DNA of 64,000 bases from Bacteroidota bacterium (GTDB lineage: Bacteria > Bacteroidota > Bacteroidia > Flavobacteriales > Schleiferiaceae): positions 434,001 through 498,000 of the forward strand of contig JANSYJ010000002.1 of assembly GCA_024742495.1 (NCBI GenBank), in the 5' to 3' direction. Within the stretch, counting starts at the first letter, position 1. Each line of letters begins with the position of its first letter. The translations under genes and the position numbers were made by a program. Below the pieces are notes generated by a model. That model was not told the origin of the DNA. It was given only the letters and a program-made list of their open reading frames with translations, and did not search any database. Positions 26,506 through 35,384 of this stretch are shown piece by piece.

Positions 26506-27411
26506 TTAATGCGCTTTTCGCTGGGCTAATGCGAGCAGGGCTTTACCGATATTTTGCAAGGCCTTTTCACCGTCTTCCTTAGAGGTATTGGCCGGTGGAC
26601 CTTGCGGGGTGTTATTGACATCTACCACATAAATTCTGCCATCGTTTTTATTTCGAAGTACATCCAATTCACCGTATTCCAATTTCAAAGCGCGGCAATA
26701 ATTATTCAGCTGCTCAATTTCCTCGGCACTAAAAATGGCTTTGGTTTCCACCACTTCGGTATTAGTGGTGGTGTTTAAGAAGCGTTCATTTATAGCGCGG
26801 TATTTTAAATAGGTGAAATCTAAAACTTGTCCCACCACCACTACGCGCAAGTCTAACACTAAATCCTCCGAAAATTGATTATCGATAAGAATTTGATAGA
26901 TATAATCATCTCCTAAGGATGGAACTGGCCCCTCTAATATCTTTCCATCATGCAGGGCATTCACATCGCTCTTTTGCACAATTTTGCCTTGATAGGTGCT
27001 CGGATCCACTTGAGTGGAATAACTAAAAATTTCTTGGTGAACTTTATCGATGTAGATTTTACTAATATCCCGACTGTGGAGGTTAACAACCTTTTTTTTG
27101 GGGGCCAGTTTTTCCAAATAGTGGTATTCTTCACGAAAGGTGAGGTATTCCCAATACACCGCAAATTTAGTATCGGGCTTTAGCTTATTACTGATGTTAT
27201 AGCCCATGGCCTTAGCTACTTTGTAAATGGTAGATCCTCGACTTGGGTAATGCGGATAAACTAAGATGGTTCTACTTTTAAAACCGTTATTAATGAAATT
27301 CTTTAGCCAAAGTAGGATATAGCCCAGGTCTTTGGTAAAGGTTTCGAAAAGGGGAATACCTTTTCGGTACTTATTAAAATAGCCGCGGTATCCGGTAACA
27401 AATAGTTTCAT
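26506..27411 (-). CDS. ATP-grasp-like protein of unknown substrate
   Basis: A 301-residue cytoplasmic protein. The C-terminal third carries the ATP-grasp metal/ATP site: LEYGELDVLRNKNDGRIYVV followed by DVNNTPQGP (Asp264, Asn266, Asn267 region). Earlier, GKIVQKSDVNALHDGKILEGP and YIYQILIDNQ fit the substrate lid and nucleotide pocket. The N-terminal part contains a Rossmann-like region (FAVYWEYLTF). ATP-grasp enzymes ligate a carboxylate to an amine or thiol. There is no biosynthetic cluster next to it to suggest the substrate, although such proteins are often encoded near cell-envelope or polysaccharide genes. Confidence 0.7.
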   Translation of the reverse strand: MKLFVTGYRGYFNKYRKGIPLFETFTKDLGYILLWLKNFINNGFKSRTILVYPHYPSRGSTIYKVAKAMGYNISNKLKPDTKFAVYWEYLTFREEYHYLEKLAPKKKVVNLHSRDISKIYIDKVHQEIFSYSTQVDPSTYQGKIVQKSDVNALHDGKILEGPVPSLGDDYIYQILIDNQFSEDLVLDLRVVVVGQVLDFTYLKYRAINERFLNTTTNTEVVETKAIFSAEEIEQLNNYCRALKLEYGELDVLRNKNDGRIYVVDVNNTPQGPPANTSKEDGEKALQNIGKALLALAQRKAH

Positions 27412-27601
27412 GCTTAAGCGAATGTGCGCACAAATATCGGTTTTGTTTGTGGGAATTTGGACGAGACTATTTTTTCAAATGGCAATTGGTAGTCGCTATA
27501 AAACGGCTTAGGCTTATCGGCTTTTTTTGGCAGTTTTTTAATCCATCTGTAAATGGGCAATTAATCTAAATAAGCAAGCCGCTTAAGGCTTGATGCGAAT
27601 G

Positions 27602-29122
27602 CTACTTCACTACCTGCAATTTCCCGCGGTACACTCTGTCCTCTTGAATTAAGCGAGCGATATATAAGCCCGGCTCCAAGTTAATATACAGCTGGGCGCG
27701 CGGGTAGTATTTCGTTTGGTGGCTGAATACCCTTTCTCCATTTTGATTGAAAATATCCATGCTATAATGAATCCCCGATTTAATGGGGCTCAGCTTGATG
27801 AAATCCCGGGCGGGGTTTGGGAAAATTTCCAAATTAAGATTAGCATAGTTGGCTTCGGCAAATGGGCTCTTGCCATTTTCATCAGTTCCAAACATCATCT
27901 GTCCGGACCAACCGGGATCGGAATATTTGAAAAATCCCAGCGCGCTATTATCTTCAAATAAATGAGTGGGATGATTTAGATAGTAGCTATTGAGAGTACC
28001 GGTATAAATGTCGTGAGGCCAATGATTGCTGCGGTAGATTAATTGGTTGTTTTTATCGAATAAGCATAGCTGAAAACCAGTGGAATAGTCAATTTCCGAA
28101 TGTATATAACTTGTTTTCCTTTGGATGGAGTAGCTGATAAGCAAGTTCTGATTTTCAAAATCCTGAAAATGGAGATTAGGGATCCGATAGCTGCTATCAG
28201 AACTGCGGAAATTTCCTTTTACAACAAGATTAAAGTTTCTGAGATTTAGCCCTTCAAAATTGTAAACCTGGAATTTCAAATTAAGGTGACCGTCTTCTTT
28301 TAGGCCAAGATTTTCGATGCTGTATTGTCGAAATTCGTTTTTATAATTGCTGCCTATCACACTTAGATTTGACCGCCGAGTTTGATTCATGGCGGTAAAC
28401 CGGTTTTCCTGTAAATCGTATTTCAAGAAAACAGATTCCGTTTCCCCTTGCCGGTAATAAAGGAAATTAAGGACTTCATGCTGCTGGTCTCCGTTAGAAC
28501 GCCAGATGCTTTCTACTGAATCAACCGGAACAAATCTATTGAGGCTATCCCTTAATGCGTTTAAACTCCACTGCCTTTCGATCTCACCGCTATGAATATC
28601 CAGGTAGGCATAGTTATCAGCATCGACCTTTAAAAGGAGATTACCGTACTTAAAACTGTTTTCACTTAGCAGATTGAAGTTGGAAAACATCCATGGTGCA
28701 AAAGGCCTAGACTCATAATACCGCCACTTGAGTTGATGATCTTTCGTGTAGTGGGCAAAATGTAAGTTTGGCTCATTCTGGTAGTGAATGATATAATCGC
28801 CATTTTCATCCCAAACTACCTTTGAGAAATATTGACTAGCTACATGTGCGCTATCATTTGGCAGATATTCATCATAAAGTAAATCGCCTTGGTAATTATA
28901 TACCTGATGTAAAAACCTTTGATCTATAGCATTTTCGCTATAGTAAACAGCATAACAGGCATGTACCTCGTTTTTTAAAAACTGATGGTTGATTAGGCGC
29001 TGATACTCACTGGAAAAAAAAGATGCTTTATCGTTTTCCGGTACATACTTAAACCAAGCCTGGTTGCCTTGGGCGAAGAGGCCAATTGGCAGTAAGGATA
29101 AAAGGAGGGAACGAAACAGCAT
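27602..29122 (-). CDS. Exported protein with T9SS type A sorting domain
   Basis: A 506-residue secreted protein with a signal peptide (MLFRSLLLSLLPIGLFAQ). The middle is a long beta-rich region without a recognised family, rich in Tyr, Asn and Phe, in which repeated phrases such as YLDIHSGEIERQW suggest a propeller or beta-sandwich. Residues about 430-506 form a type IX secretion sorting domain (LEIFPNPARDFIKLSP...VYRGKLQVVK), so the protein should be secreted or anchored at the cell surface. It lies 80 bp downstream of another T9SS cargo gene, with a terminator and a near-consensus promoter between them. Confidence 0.8.
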   Translation of the reverse strand: MLFRSLLLSLLPIGLFAQGNQAWFKYVPENDKASFFSSEYQRLINHQFLKNEVHACYAVYYSENAIDQRFLHQVYNYQGDLLYDEYLPNDSAHVASQYFSKVVWDENGDYIIHYQNEPNLHFAHYTKDHQLKWRYYESRPFAPWMFSNFNLLSENSFKYGNLLLKVDADNYAYLDIHSGEIERQWSLNALRDSLNRFVPVDSVESIWRSNGDQQHEVLNFLYYRQGETESVFLKYDLQENRFTAMNQTRRSNLSVIGSNYKNEFRQYSIENLGLKEDGHLNLKFQVYNFEGLNLRNFNLVVKGNFRSSDSSYRIPNLHFQDFENQNLLISYSIQRKTSYIHSEIDYSTGFQLCLFDKNNQLIYRSNHWPHDIYTGTLNSYYLNHPTHLFEDNSALGFFKYSDPGWSGQMMFGTDENGKSPFAEANYANLNLEIFPNPARDFIKLSPIKSGIHYSMDIFNQNGERVFSHQTKYYPRAQLYINLEPGLYIARLIQEDRVYRGKLQVVK

Positions 29123-29147
29123 AAATAAAGCATCAGGATTAGCAAGA

Positions 29148-29182
29148 TAAAAAAAAGCCCCAAGCCAAAGGGCTGAGGCTTT
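29148..29182 (-). terminator. Terminator of the T9SS cargo gene at 29203-30237
   Basis: On the minus strand, AAAGCC...AGCC pairs with GGCT...GGCTTT and a run of eight T follows. The T-run continues directly into TATCTTGC (29141-29148), one mismatch from the -7 element, which could start the next gene. Confidence 0.75.
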
Positions 29183-29202
29183 AATGCTTTATAGATGGCC
29201 AA

Positions 29203-30237
29203 TTAATGTTTTACCACAAAACGCTGGCTGCTTGTTGTTCCGTCTTGTAACTCCAAATTCATTACATAAACACCTTCGGCTAAATCTTCAATATTTATGC
29301 GCTGTCCGGTGTATTCACCTTCTGCCATTAAGGTTCCGCTCAGGTGAAAAATACGGTAGCTTGCTTTTTCGGCCAAGTCCAGTTGAATTTCATTCTGACT
29401 GGGATTAGGGTAAAGTTTAAAGTCAAAGGAATGAGCATTTTCTACCACATTAAAGAAGGTCTCGGTGCTTAGGATATAAGTATCATAAACACTCCACTCA
29501 TCATTATTATCTAACTCATAAATGCTAAACTCGTACACCTTACCATTGGCATCGCTTTTGGCACGCACTTGCTCTTCTACCTCGCCGGTTAAATTGTTGA
29601 AGAGGTTAATGCTATCCAAGCTACCATTTACATTTTCGAAGTAAATTAAGGTTTGAATTGGGTAGGCCGCACCAGCAAAGGTGATGGCCGCAATTAAGGA
29701 ATCTAGCTTGCCTACAGCGTTTCTGCGGAAGTTGTAGTAAACTTCATTACCTATACCGCCGCCGCCATCAACAATGGCAGCACTGTCTAAACCGAAGTTA
29801 TTGTAGAATAATTTAAAATCTTGAGCCTTGGCTAGGTTGCCCATGCCAGTGGTATCCAAATACACTTCAATGAGGGTATCACGACCATTCGCATCAAAAT
29901 AAATATTCTCTCTTTGAATTACTGTTCCGCTGCTTACTTGGGTGATGTCAACAGTATTTTTGTTTCCAAGGCTAGTACAAGTCCATTGCGAACGAAGGGT
30001 GTCGTTAACAAATTCTCGTCCTTCCGTAAAATGATTCATCCCATTTCGCAATACTTCAACCAAACCGATCGTATCGTTATTGGCGGTATTCGGATCAATA
30101 TTAATTAGGCGGTTGTAGTCGATAAGGTAATTATCGAAAAGCATTTCTAAATTTCGGTTTATCGCCGGCGAATAGTCATAGTCTTGAGCTACTAAAGCCA
30201 AAGGTACTAGAAATAGGAGCGTAATTACTTTTTTCAT
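29203..30237 (-). CDS. Exported protein with T9SS type A sorting domain
   Basis: A 344-residue secreted protein with a signal peptide (MKKVITLLFLVPLALVAQ). Residues about 20-260 contain many acidic and asparagine residues and short strands of the type seen in YD/RHS-poor beta-propeller-like Bacteroidota proteins (NGKVYEFSIYELDNND); no named family is recognised. The C-terminus (about 272-344) is a T9SS sorting domain: FKLYPNPSQNEIQLDL, FHLSGTLMAEG, LAEGVYVMNLEL, then a basic end. The N-terminal half carries no catalytic motif. Its promoter element overlaps the T-run of the aconitase terminator. Confidence 0.8.
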   Translation of the reverse strand: MKKVITLLFLVPLALVAQDYDYSPAINRNLEMLFDNYLIDYNRLINIDPNTANNDTIGLVEVLRNGMNHFTEGREFVNDTLRSQWTCTSLGNKNTVDITQVSSGTVIQRENIYFDANGRDTLIEVYLDTTGMGNLAKAQDFKLFYNNFGLDSAAIVDGGGGIGNEVYYNFRRNAVGKLDSLIAAITFAGAAYPIQTLIYFENVNGSLDSINLFNNLTGEVEEQVRAKSDANGKVYEFSIYELDNNDEWSVYDTYILSTETFFNVVENAHSFDFKLYPNPSQNEIQLDLAEKASYRIFHLSGTLMAEGEYTGQRINIEDLAEGVYVMNLELQDGTTSSQRFVVKH

Positions 30238-30294
30238 TTTCGAATGGGTTTCTAATGTACTGACGATTTAGTGCTCCTTTAGGTTGGAGCCCTG

Positions 30295-30302
30295 CAAAAA
30301 TA
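30295..30302 (-). promoter_or_regulatory. Bacteroidota -7 promoter element for the T9SS cargo gene
   Basis: Minus-strand TATTTTTG matches TAnnTTTG, 57 nt before the ATG at 30237. Its first base lies at the end of the T-tract of the aconitase terminator. Confidence 0.55.
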
Positions 30303-30333
30303 AAAAAACCGCCTCGGCTAAGCAGAGGCGGTT
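30302..30333 (-). terminator. Rho-independent terminator of aconitase
   Basis: AACCGCCTC pairs with GAGGCGGTT (30307-30333) around a nine-base loop. Seven T follow on the minus strand, running directly into the next gene's promoter element. Confidence 0.85.
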
Positions 30334-30354
30334 CAATATAAAGTGTTGAAAATC

Positions 30355-32622
30355 TTAGGCTTTGTTGTCGGCCTTGATTTTATTTAAAGCACTTCCGGCG
30401 CGGAACCATGCAATCTGACCATCATTATAAGTATGATTACAAGCAATAATGTCCTCGCTGCCATCAGCATGACTTAATTTAAGGTGAATAGGCTTGCCTT
30501 CGGCAAAGTCATTCAAGTCAAGGGTGCTAATGGTATCATCTTCTTGGAATTTGTCGTAATCCGCTTCATCAACGAAAGTTAAACCAAGCATACCTTGCTT
30601 CTTTAAATTCGTTTCGTGAATACGTGCGAAAGACTTTACCAATACAATGCGCATTCCTAAAAAGCGTGGCTGCATAGCGGCATGCTCGCGCGAAGATCCT
30701 TCACCATAGTTGTGATCTCCTACTACGATACTTGGAATACCTTCGGCTTTGTAAGCACGTTGCACATCTGGCACCGAGCCATAGGCACCAGTTAATTGGT
30801 TTTTAACCAAACCAGGCTCTTCATTAAAGTAGTTGATAGCTCCAGTGAGGGTGTTATTGGCGATATTATCCAGGTGACCACGGAAACGCAACCAAGGTCC
30901 AGCCATAGAGATGTGGTCGGTGGTACATTTGCCTTTAGCCTTTATAATAAGTTTCATGCCTTCGATGTTCCCACCATCCCAGGGCTTAAATGGCTCTAGG
31001 ATTTGTAAACGCTCGGAACCTTCTGCTACCACTACATTTACGCCGCTACCATCGGCAGCAGGAGCGTGGTAACCATTGTTTTCCACCGCATATCCTGCAG
31101 GGGGAGCATCAATACCCATTGGCTCATCCAATTTCACTTGCTCACCATTTTCATTGGTAAGGGTATCGGTCATTGGGTTAAAGCTCAATTTCCCAGCAAT
31201 GGCCATAGCGGTTACAATTTCCGGACTAGCTACAAAGCTGTGAGTATTCGGATTACCATCGTTACGCTTAGCAAAGTTGCGGTTGAACGAAGTGATAATA
31301 GAGTTTGCACGATCGGGATCGTCAGTATGACGCGCCCATTGGCCAATACATGGTCCACAAGCATTTGCTAAAACGACACCGCCCATGGCATCAAATTTAT
31401 CGAGTAAGCCATCGCGAGCAGCGGTATAACGCACCTGCTCCGAACCTGGAGTTACGGTAAACTCGGCTTGGGCTTTTAAATTTTTATCGATAGCCTGTTG
31501 GGCAATGGATGCCGAACGAGTTAAATCTTCGTAAGAGGAGTTGGTACAAGAACCAATTAAACCTACTTCTAAGGTCTCCGGCCATCCTTCTTCTTTTACC
31601 ACTTTAGCGAACTCACTTAGAGGAGTCGCACGATCCGGAGTATAAGGTCCGTTAATATGCGGTTCTAAGGTGCTAAGGTCGATTTCAATTACTTCGTCGA
31701 AATATTGCTCTGGATTGGCGTAAACCGCATCATCACCGGTAAGGTGTTCGGCAATCTTATCCGCAGCATCTGCTACATCCGCTCTTCCCGTTCCTCTTAG
31801 GTATTCACCCATTTTGGCATCATAACCAAAGGTTGAGGTAGTAGCACCGATTTCGGCGCCCATATTACAAATGGTTCCTTTGCCGGTGCAGCTTAAAGAC
31901 TGGGCACCAGGGCCGAAATATTCTACAATGGCACCGGTTCCACCTTTAACGGTGAGGATACCAGCCACCTTAAGGATAACATCTTTGGAGGCCGTCCAAC
32001 CGCTAAGTTTTCCAGTTAATTTAACTCCAATAAGTTTCGGGAATTTCAATTCCCAAGGCATACCTGCCATTACATCTACCGCATCGGCGCCGCCAACACC
32101 AATAGCAACCATACCAAGGCCGCCAGCATTTACAGTGTGCGAGTCGGTTCCAATCATCATTCCACCGGGGAAAGCATAATTTTCCAATACTACTTGGTGA
32201 ATGATACCTGCTCCTGGTTCCCAAAAGCCGATTCCGTATTTATTGGATACCGATTGTAGGAAGTCAAAAACCTCGGAGCTTTTTTGCTTAGCATTTGCTA
32301 AATCTTTTTGCGCTCCAACTTCTGCCTGAATTAGGTGATCACAATGCACCGTACTTGGCACTGCTGCTTGCTTACGACCACTTTGCATAAACTGCAATAA
32401 GGCCATTTGTGCAGTAGCATCTTGCATGGCTACCCGGTCGGGGGCAAAGTCAACGTAGCTTTTACCACGGCTATAAGCTGCACTAGGATTGGCATCCCAA
32501 AGGTGTGCGTAAAGAATTTTTTCGGCTAGGGTAAGAGGTTTGCCGGTAAGCTCACGAGCTGCATTTACGCGCTCTGGAAACTTAGCGTACACCTCTTTGA
32601 TCATTTCAATGTCAAAAATCAT
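30355..32622 (-). CDS. acnA: Aconitate hydratase
   Basis: A 755-residue aconitase of the mitochondrial/AcnA-like type, interconverting citrate and isocitrate in the TCA cycle. The [4Fe-4S] cluster ligands are visible as Cys359 (GSCTNSS), Cys422 and Cys425 (ANACGPCIG). Other signatures are [26 protein letters not shown] (about 158-183), [11 protein letters not shown]-like [17 protein letters not shown], and the C-terminal swivel domain motif [19 protein letters not shown]. Length is normal for this class. It has its own promoter and terminator, so it appears monocistronic. It lies between purB and the T9SS cargo genes. Confidence 0.96.
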   Translation of the reverse strand: MIFDIEMIKEVYAKFPERVNAARELTGKPLTLAEKILYAHLWDANPSAAYSRGKSYVDFAPDRVAMQDATAQMALLQFMQSGRKQAAVPSTVHCDHLIQAEVGAQKDLANAKQKSSEVFDFLQSVSNKYGIGFWEPGAGIIHQVVLENYAFPGGMMIGTDSHTVNAGGLGMVAIGVGGADAVDVMAGMPWELKFPKLIGVKLTGKLSGWTASKDVILKVAGILTVKGGTGAIVEYFGPGAQSLSCTGKGTICNMGAEIGATTSTFGYDAKMGEYLRGTGRADVADAADKIAEHLTGDDAVYANPEQYFDEVIEIDLSTLEPHINGPYTPDRATPLSEFAKVVKEEGWPETLEVGLIGSCTNSSYEDLTRSASIAQQAIDKNLKAQAEFTVTPGSEQVRYTAARDGLLDKFDAMGGVVLANACGPCIGQWARHTDDPDRANSIITSFNRNFAKRNDGNPNTHSFVASPEIVTAMAIAGKLSFNPMTDTLTNENGEQVKLDEPMGIDAPPAGYAVENNGYHAPAADGSGVNVVVAEGSERLQILEPFKPWDGGNIEGMKLIIKAKGKCTTDHISMAGPWLRFRGHLDNIANNTLTGAINYFNEEPGLVKNQLTGAYGSVPDVQRAYKAEGIPSIVVGDHNYGEGSSREHAAMQPRFLGMRIVLVKSFARIHETNLKKQGMLGLTFVDEADYDKFQEDDTISTLDLNDFAEGKPIHLKLSHADGSEDIIACNHTYNDGQIAWFRAGSALNKIKADNKA

Positions 32623-32647
32623 GTGTTCGGATTTTTCGGAAGGGTCA

Positions 32648-32655
32648 CAAAAATA
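32648..32655 (-). promoter_or_regulatory. Bacteroidota -7 promoter element for aconitase
   Basis: Minus-strand TATTTTTG matches TAnnTTTG and lies 25 nt before the ATG at 32622. Confidence 0.6.
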
Positions 32656-32717
32656 TAAAAGAGTGAATGGTTTTTAGACCTTAATAGGACTCAATTATAT
32701 TTATACTGCCTCTAAAT

Positions 32718-34058
32718 TTATATTCCAGTGTAATTCTGAGGGCTAATGGCTCGCATTTCGGCTTTCACCGATTCGTCAATTGCTAAGCCCTCAATAAAGT
32801 TAGCAATGCTTTCTGCGTTTATTTTTTCGTTGGTACGGGTAAGTGCTTTAAGTGCTTCATAAGGCTTAGGATAGGCCTCGCGACGCAAAATGTTTTGAAT
32901 CGCTTCCGCCACTACCGCCCAATTAGCTTCTAAGTCGGCATTTAAGGCAGCCGGATTAAGCAATACTTTTCCAAGCCCGCGCATGGTGGAGTTTAAAGCA
33001 ATAACGGTATGCGCCAATGGCACCCCAATATTTCGTAAAACCGTGCTATCGGTAAGATCGCGCTGCAATCGCGATACTGGGAGCTTACTGGAAAGGTGTT
33101 CAAACAAGGCATTGGCAATGCCTAAATTCCCCTCACTATTTTCAAAGTCAATAGGGTTTACCTTATGAGGCATGGCCGAAGATCCTACTTCACCCTCTTT
33201 AATTCTTTGCTTAAAGTAATCCATGGAGATGTAGGTCCACATGTCTTTATTCAAATCCAGGATGATGGTATTGATTCGCTTTAAACAATCGAACAAGGCG
33301 GCCATGTGATCGTAATGCTCAATTTGAGTCGTTGGCCAGGAATGTTGTAAGTCTAAAATGTCGCTTACAAACTGTCCGCCGAACTCCTGCCAATCGATAT
33401 TGGGATAAGCCACATGATGGGCATTGAAGTTGCCGGTAGCACCGCCAAATTTCGCCGCAAAGGGAATATGGCGAAGCAAGCGCATTTGTTGATCGAGGCG
33501 TTCCACAAAAACCTGGATTTCCTTACCCAATCGCGTGGGAGAAGCAGGCTGGCCATGGGTTCGTGCCAGCATCGGAATGTCCGCCCAATCGTTACTCAAC
33601 TCGGAGAGTGTTACCACTAAATCGCCTAAAAGACTTAGATAGTCTTGTTCAATGTATTCCTTCAGCGAAAGCGGCACCGCTGTATTATTGATGTCTTGAG
33701 AGGTTAATCCAAAGTGGATAAACTCCTGATACTTTTGGAGTTCCAATTTCTCGAAATGCTCCTTTATAAAATATTCCACCGCCTTAACATCGTGGTTGGT
33801 GGTGCGCTCAATTTCTTTAATGCGTTGCGCATCTTCCAAACTAAAATCGAGGTAGATGTCACGCAGCTCTATAAATCGCGCTCTATTAAAGTTCTGTAAT
33901 TGTGGTAATGGGATTTCACAAAGCGCAATGAAGTACTCTATTTCTACCCGAACACGATACTGAATGAGGGCGAATTCTGAAAAGTAATTCCCCAGCTTTT
34001 TACTTACTTTGTGATACCGTCCATCTACGGGAGATATAGCACGTAATTGCTCTTCCAT
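32718..34058 (-). CDS. purB: Adenylosuccinate lyase
   Basis: A 446-residue PurB. It cleaves SAICAR to AICAR and adenylosuccinate to AMP in purine synthesis. The start is the ATG 34056-34058, which gives the conserved beginning MEEQLRAISPVDGRYHKV; a longer frame runs through the promoter. Signatures are TTNHDVKAVEYFIKE, FGLTSQDINNTA, ARTHGQPASPTRLGKE, and the fumarase/lyase loop GSSAMPHKVNPIDFENSEGN. Of the PurB types, this has the E. coli-like length and PHKVNPIDFEN form. It is divergent from the EI24 membrane gene, with 35 bp between them. Confidence 0.96.
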   Translation of the reverse strand: MEEQLRAISPVDGRYHKVSKKLGNYFSEFALIQYRVRVEIEYFIALCEIPLPQLQNFNRARFIELRDIYLDFSLEDAQRIKEIERTTNHDVKAVEYFIKEHFEKLELQKYQEFIHFGLTSQDINNTAVPLSLKEYIEQDYLSLLGDLVVTLSELSNDWADIPMLARTHGQPASPTRLGKEIQVFVERLDQQMRLLRHIPFAAKFGGATGNFNAHHVAYPNIDWQEFGGQFVSDILDLQHSWPTTQIEHYDHMAALFDCLKRINTIILDLNKDMWTYISMDYFKQRIKEGEVGSSAMPHKVNPIDFENSEGNLGIANALFEHLSSKLPVSRLQRDLTDSTVLRNIGVPLAHTVIALNSTMRGLGKVLLNPAALNADLEANWAVVAEAIQNILRREAYPKPYEALKALTRTNEKINAESIANFIEGLAIDESVKAEMRAISPQNYTGI

Positions 34059-34075
34059 ATCCAAATTTAAGGCTG

Positions 34076-34083
34076 CAAAAGTA
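34076..34083 (-). promoter_or_regulatory. Bacteroidota -7 promoter element for purB
   Basis: Minus-strand TACTTTTG matches TAnnTTTG and lies 17 nt before the purB ATG. Confidence 0.6.
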
Positions 34084-34093
34084 AGGATTCTAA

Positions 34094-34843
34094 ATGTTGA
34101 AATTATTTCAAAATCTGGCAATAACGATGCGCGCTTATGGTGAAGCGCTTCCTCAAATGTTTAAGAAGGGTTATCGTCGTTATCTCGCCCTGCCAATTGT
34201 AGTGTATTTAGCATTGTTAGTAGGGCTTATCTGGCTGATGCACAACAATATGAATCGCTGGCTAAATTTAATTTTAGGCTGGTTTGGCTACGATATGGGA
34301 GAGCTGGAAGCCTGGGGTTTTGTGGTGGCAATTATCCTCCAGATCTTGATGCTCTTCTTTATGAGTAGCCTTTTCAAGTACACGGTTTTAATTCTACTGG
34401 CGCCCTTTTTAGCTTTTCTTTCCGAGAAAGTGGAAAAGGATAGCTTGGGAACCAATTACGATTTTTCCATTGCTCAGGTATTAAAGGATATCGTTCGGGC
34501 GGTGCGGATTAATCTGCTTAATTTTATCAAGGAAATGGTCATTACCATTATTCTGGCCCTCTTGGCTTTTATTCCGGTTGTAGGTTTACTAAGTCCGGTG
34601 CTCCTCTTTGTAGTGCAATCTTATTTTTTAGGCTATGGCCTGATGGATTACAATGCCGAGCGCTGGCGATGGTCCTTTAAAGAAACGGAGACCTGGATGC
34701 GCAAGAATAAATCGGCAGTCACCGCGGTTGGCCTCGCTTTCCATGGATTGTTTCTCATTCCCTTTTTAGGATGGATTTTCGCCCCCAGCTGGTCGGTGAT
34801 AGCCGGTACTAAAGTGGCCTTAGATTTAAAGAGCCGCCGATAA
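34094..34843 (+). CDS. EI24/CysZ-like membrane protein
   Basis: A 249-residue inner-membrane protein with about five hydrophobic segments, resembling the EI24/CysZ family: YRRYLALPIVVYLALLVGLIWL, a segment around ILQILMLFFMSSLFKYTVLILLAPFLAFLSEKVE, then MVITIILALLAFIPVVGLLSPVLLFVVQSYFLGYGLMDY and a final helix before PSWSVIAGTKVALDL. The phrase LLAPFLAFLSEKVE is typical of the family. CysZ proteins admit sulfate; in Bacteroidota the role is unproven. Its 3' end overlaps the convergent HsdR_N gene by 18 nt. Confidence 0.78.
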   Translation: MLKLFQNLAITMRAYGEALPQMFKKGYRRYLALPIVVYLALLVGLIWLMHNNMNRWLNLILGWFGYDMGELEAWGFVVAIILQILMLFFMSSLFKYTVLILLAPFLAFLSEKVEKDSLGTNYDFSIAQVLKDIVRAVRINLLNFIKEMVITIILALLAFIPVVGLLSPVLLFVVQSYFLGYGLMDYNAERWRWSFKETETWMRKNKSAVTAVGLAFHGLFLIPFLGWIFAPSWSVIAGTKVALDLKSRR

Positions 34844-35293
34844 GGCTTTATAATCGAGGGCTTCGGATAGGAAGCTTAATCGTTGCTCTTCCACATTTAC
34901 TTTAGCCCAATAGGTTTCTAGGCCATTGGAGATTAGTAGATAAGGCACCTTATAATGCAGGTTGTAGCGACAAGCCTGATCGAAGGTATCCTGACTGATT
35001 TTTACTTGTGGGGCTTTGCATTCGCCGATCAATAAAGCTTCACCCTTATGATAAGCCAGGAGGTCCGTACGCTGATTTCGTCCTAAAAGTTTAAAGCCAC
35101 CTTCGAGAGCCAGGGCAGTAGGAGGGTAATTTAATTCGCTAAGGAGATAGTGAATAAGATGTTGACGAACCCATTCCTCTGGGGTGAGGACCAGGTACTT
35201 TTTACGCAAGTCATCCCAAACCAGCACTTGTTCACCCTTACGCCGGAGCTTTAAAGGGGCTTTAGGAAGGTTTAAGGGAACGAGGTTTTTCAC
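34826..35293 (-). CDS. Stand-alone HsdR N-terminal (PD-(D/E)xK) domain protein
   Basis: A 155-residue protein matching the HSDR_N_2 domain of type I restriction enzymes. A helical front (TPEEWVRQHLIHYLLSEL) precedes a PD-(D/E)xK-type core: RTDLLAYHKGEALLIGECKAP, with Asp77, Glu91 and Lys93 at the expected places, then FDQACRYNLHYKVPYLLISNG and a closing YWAKVN strand. No helicase, methylase or specificity subunit is nearby, so this is not a classical restriction system. The start is GTG at 35291-35293, exactly 4 nt after TATATTTG, predicting a leaderless mRNA. It is divergent from holA. A nuclease activity is inferred, not shown. Confidence 0.82.
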   Translation of the reverse strand: MKNLVPLNLPKAPLKLRRKGEQVLVWDDLRKKYLVLTPEEWVRQHLIHYLLSELNYPPTALALEGGFKLLGRNQRTDLLAYHKGEALLIGECKAPQVKISQDTFDQACRYNLHYKVPYLLISNGLETYWAKVNVEEQRLSFLSEALDYKALSAAL

Positions 35294-35297
35294 TCCG

Positions 35298-35305
35298 CAA
35301 ATATA
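35298..35305 (-). promoter_or_regulatory. Bacteroidota -7 promoter element for the HsdR_N gene
   Basis: Minus-strand TATATTTG ends 4 nt before the GTG start and supports this non-ATG start. Confidence 0.65.
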
Positions 35306-35384
35306 GAGGCAACCAATAGCATTGTTTTACGTCAAAGGCAAAAGATAAATTTTATCTTGCGTCGCCCTATTTTCATGCCCGGCA

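Noticed and set aside
31871-32179. Plus-strand frame antisense to aconitase
   Set aside because: Shadow of the real coding strand, with proline-rich composition caused by antisense glycine codons.
34826-35293. Complete type I restriction-modification system around the HsdR_N gene
   Set aside because: No methylase, specificity or helicase part is present; only the short nuclease-like domain exists.
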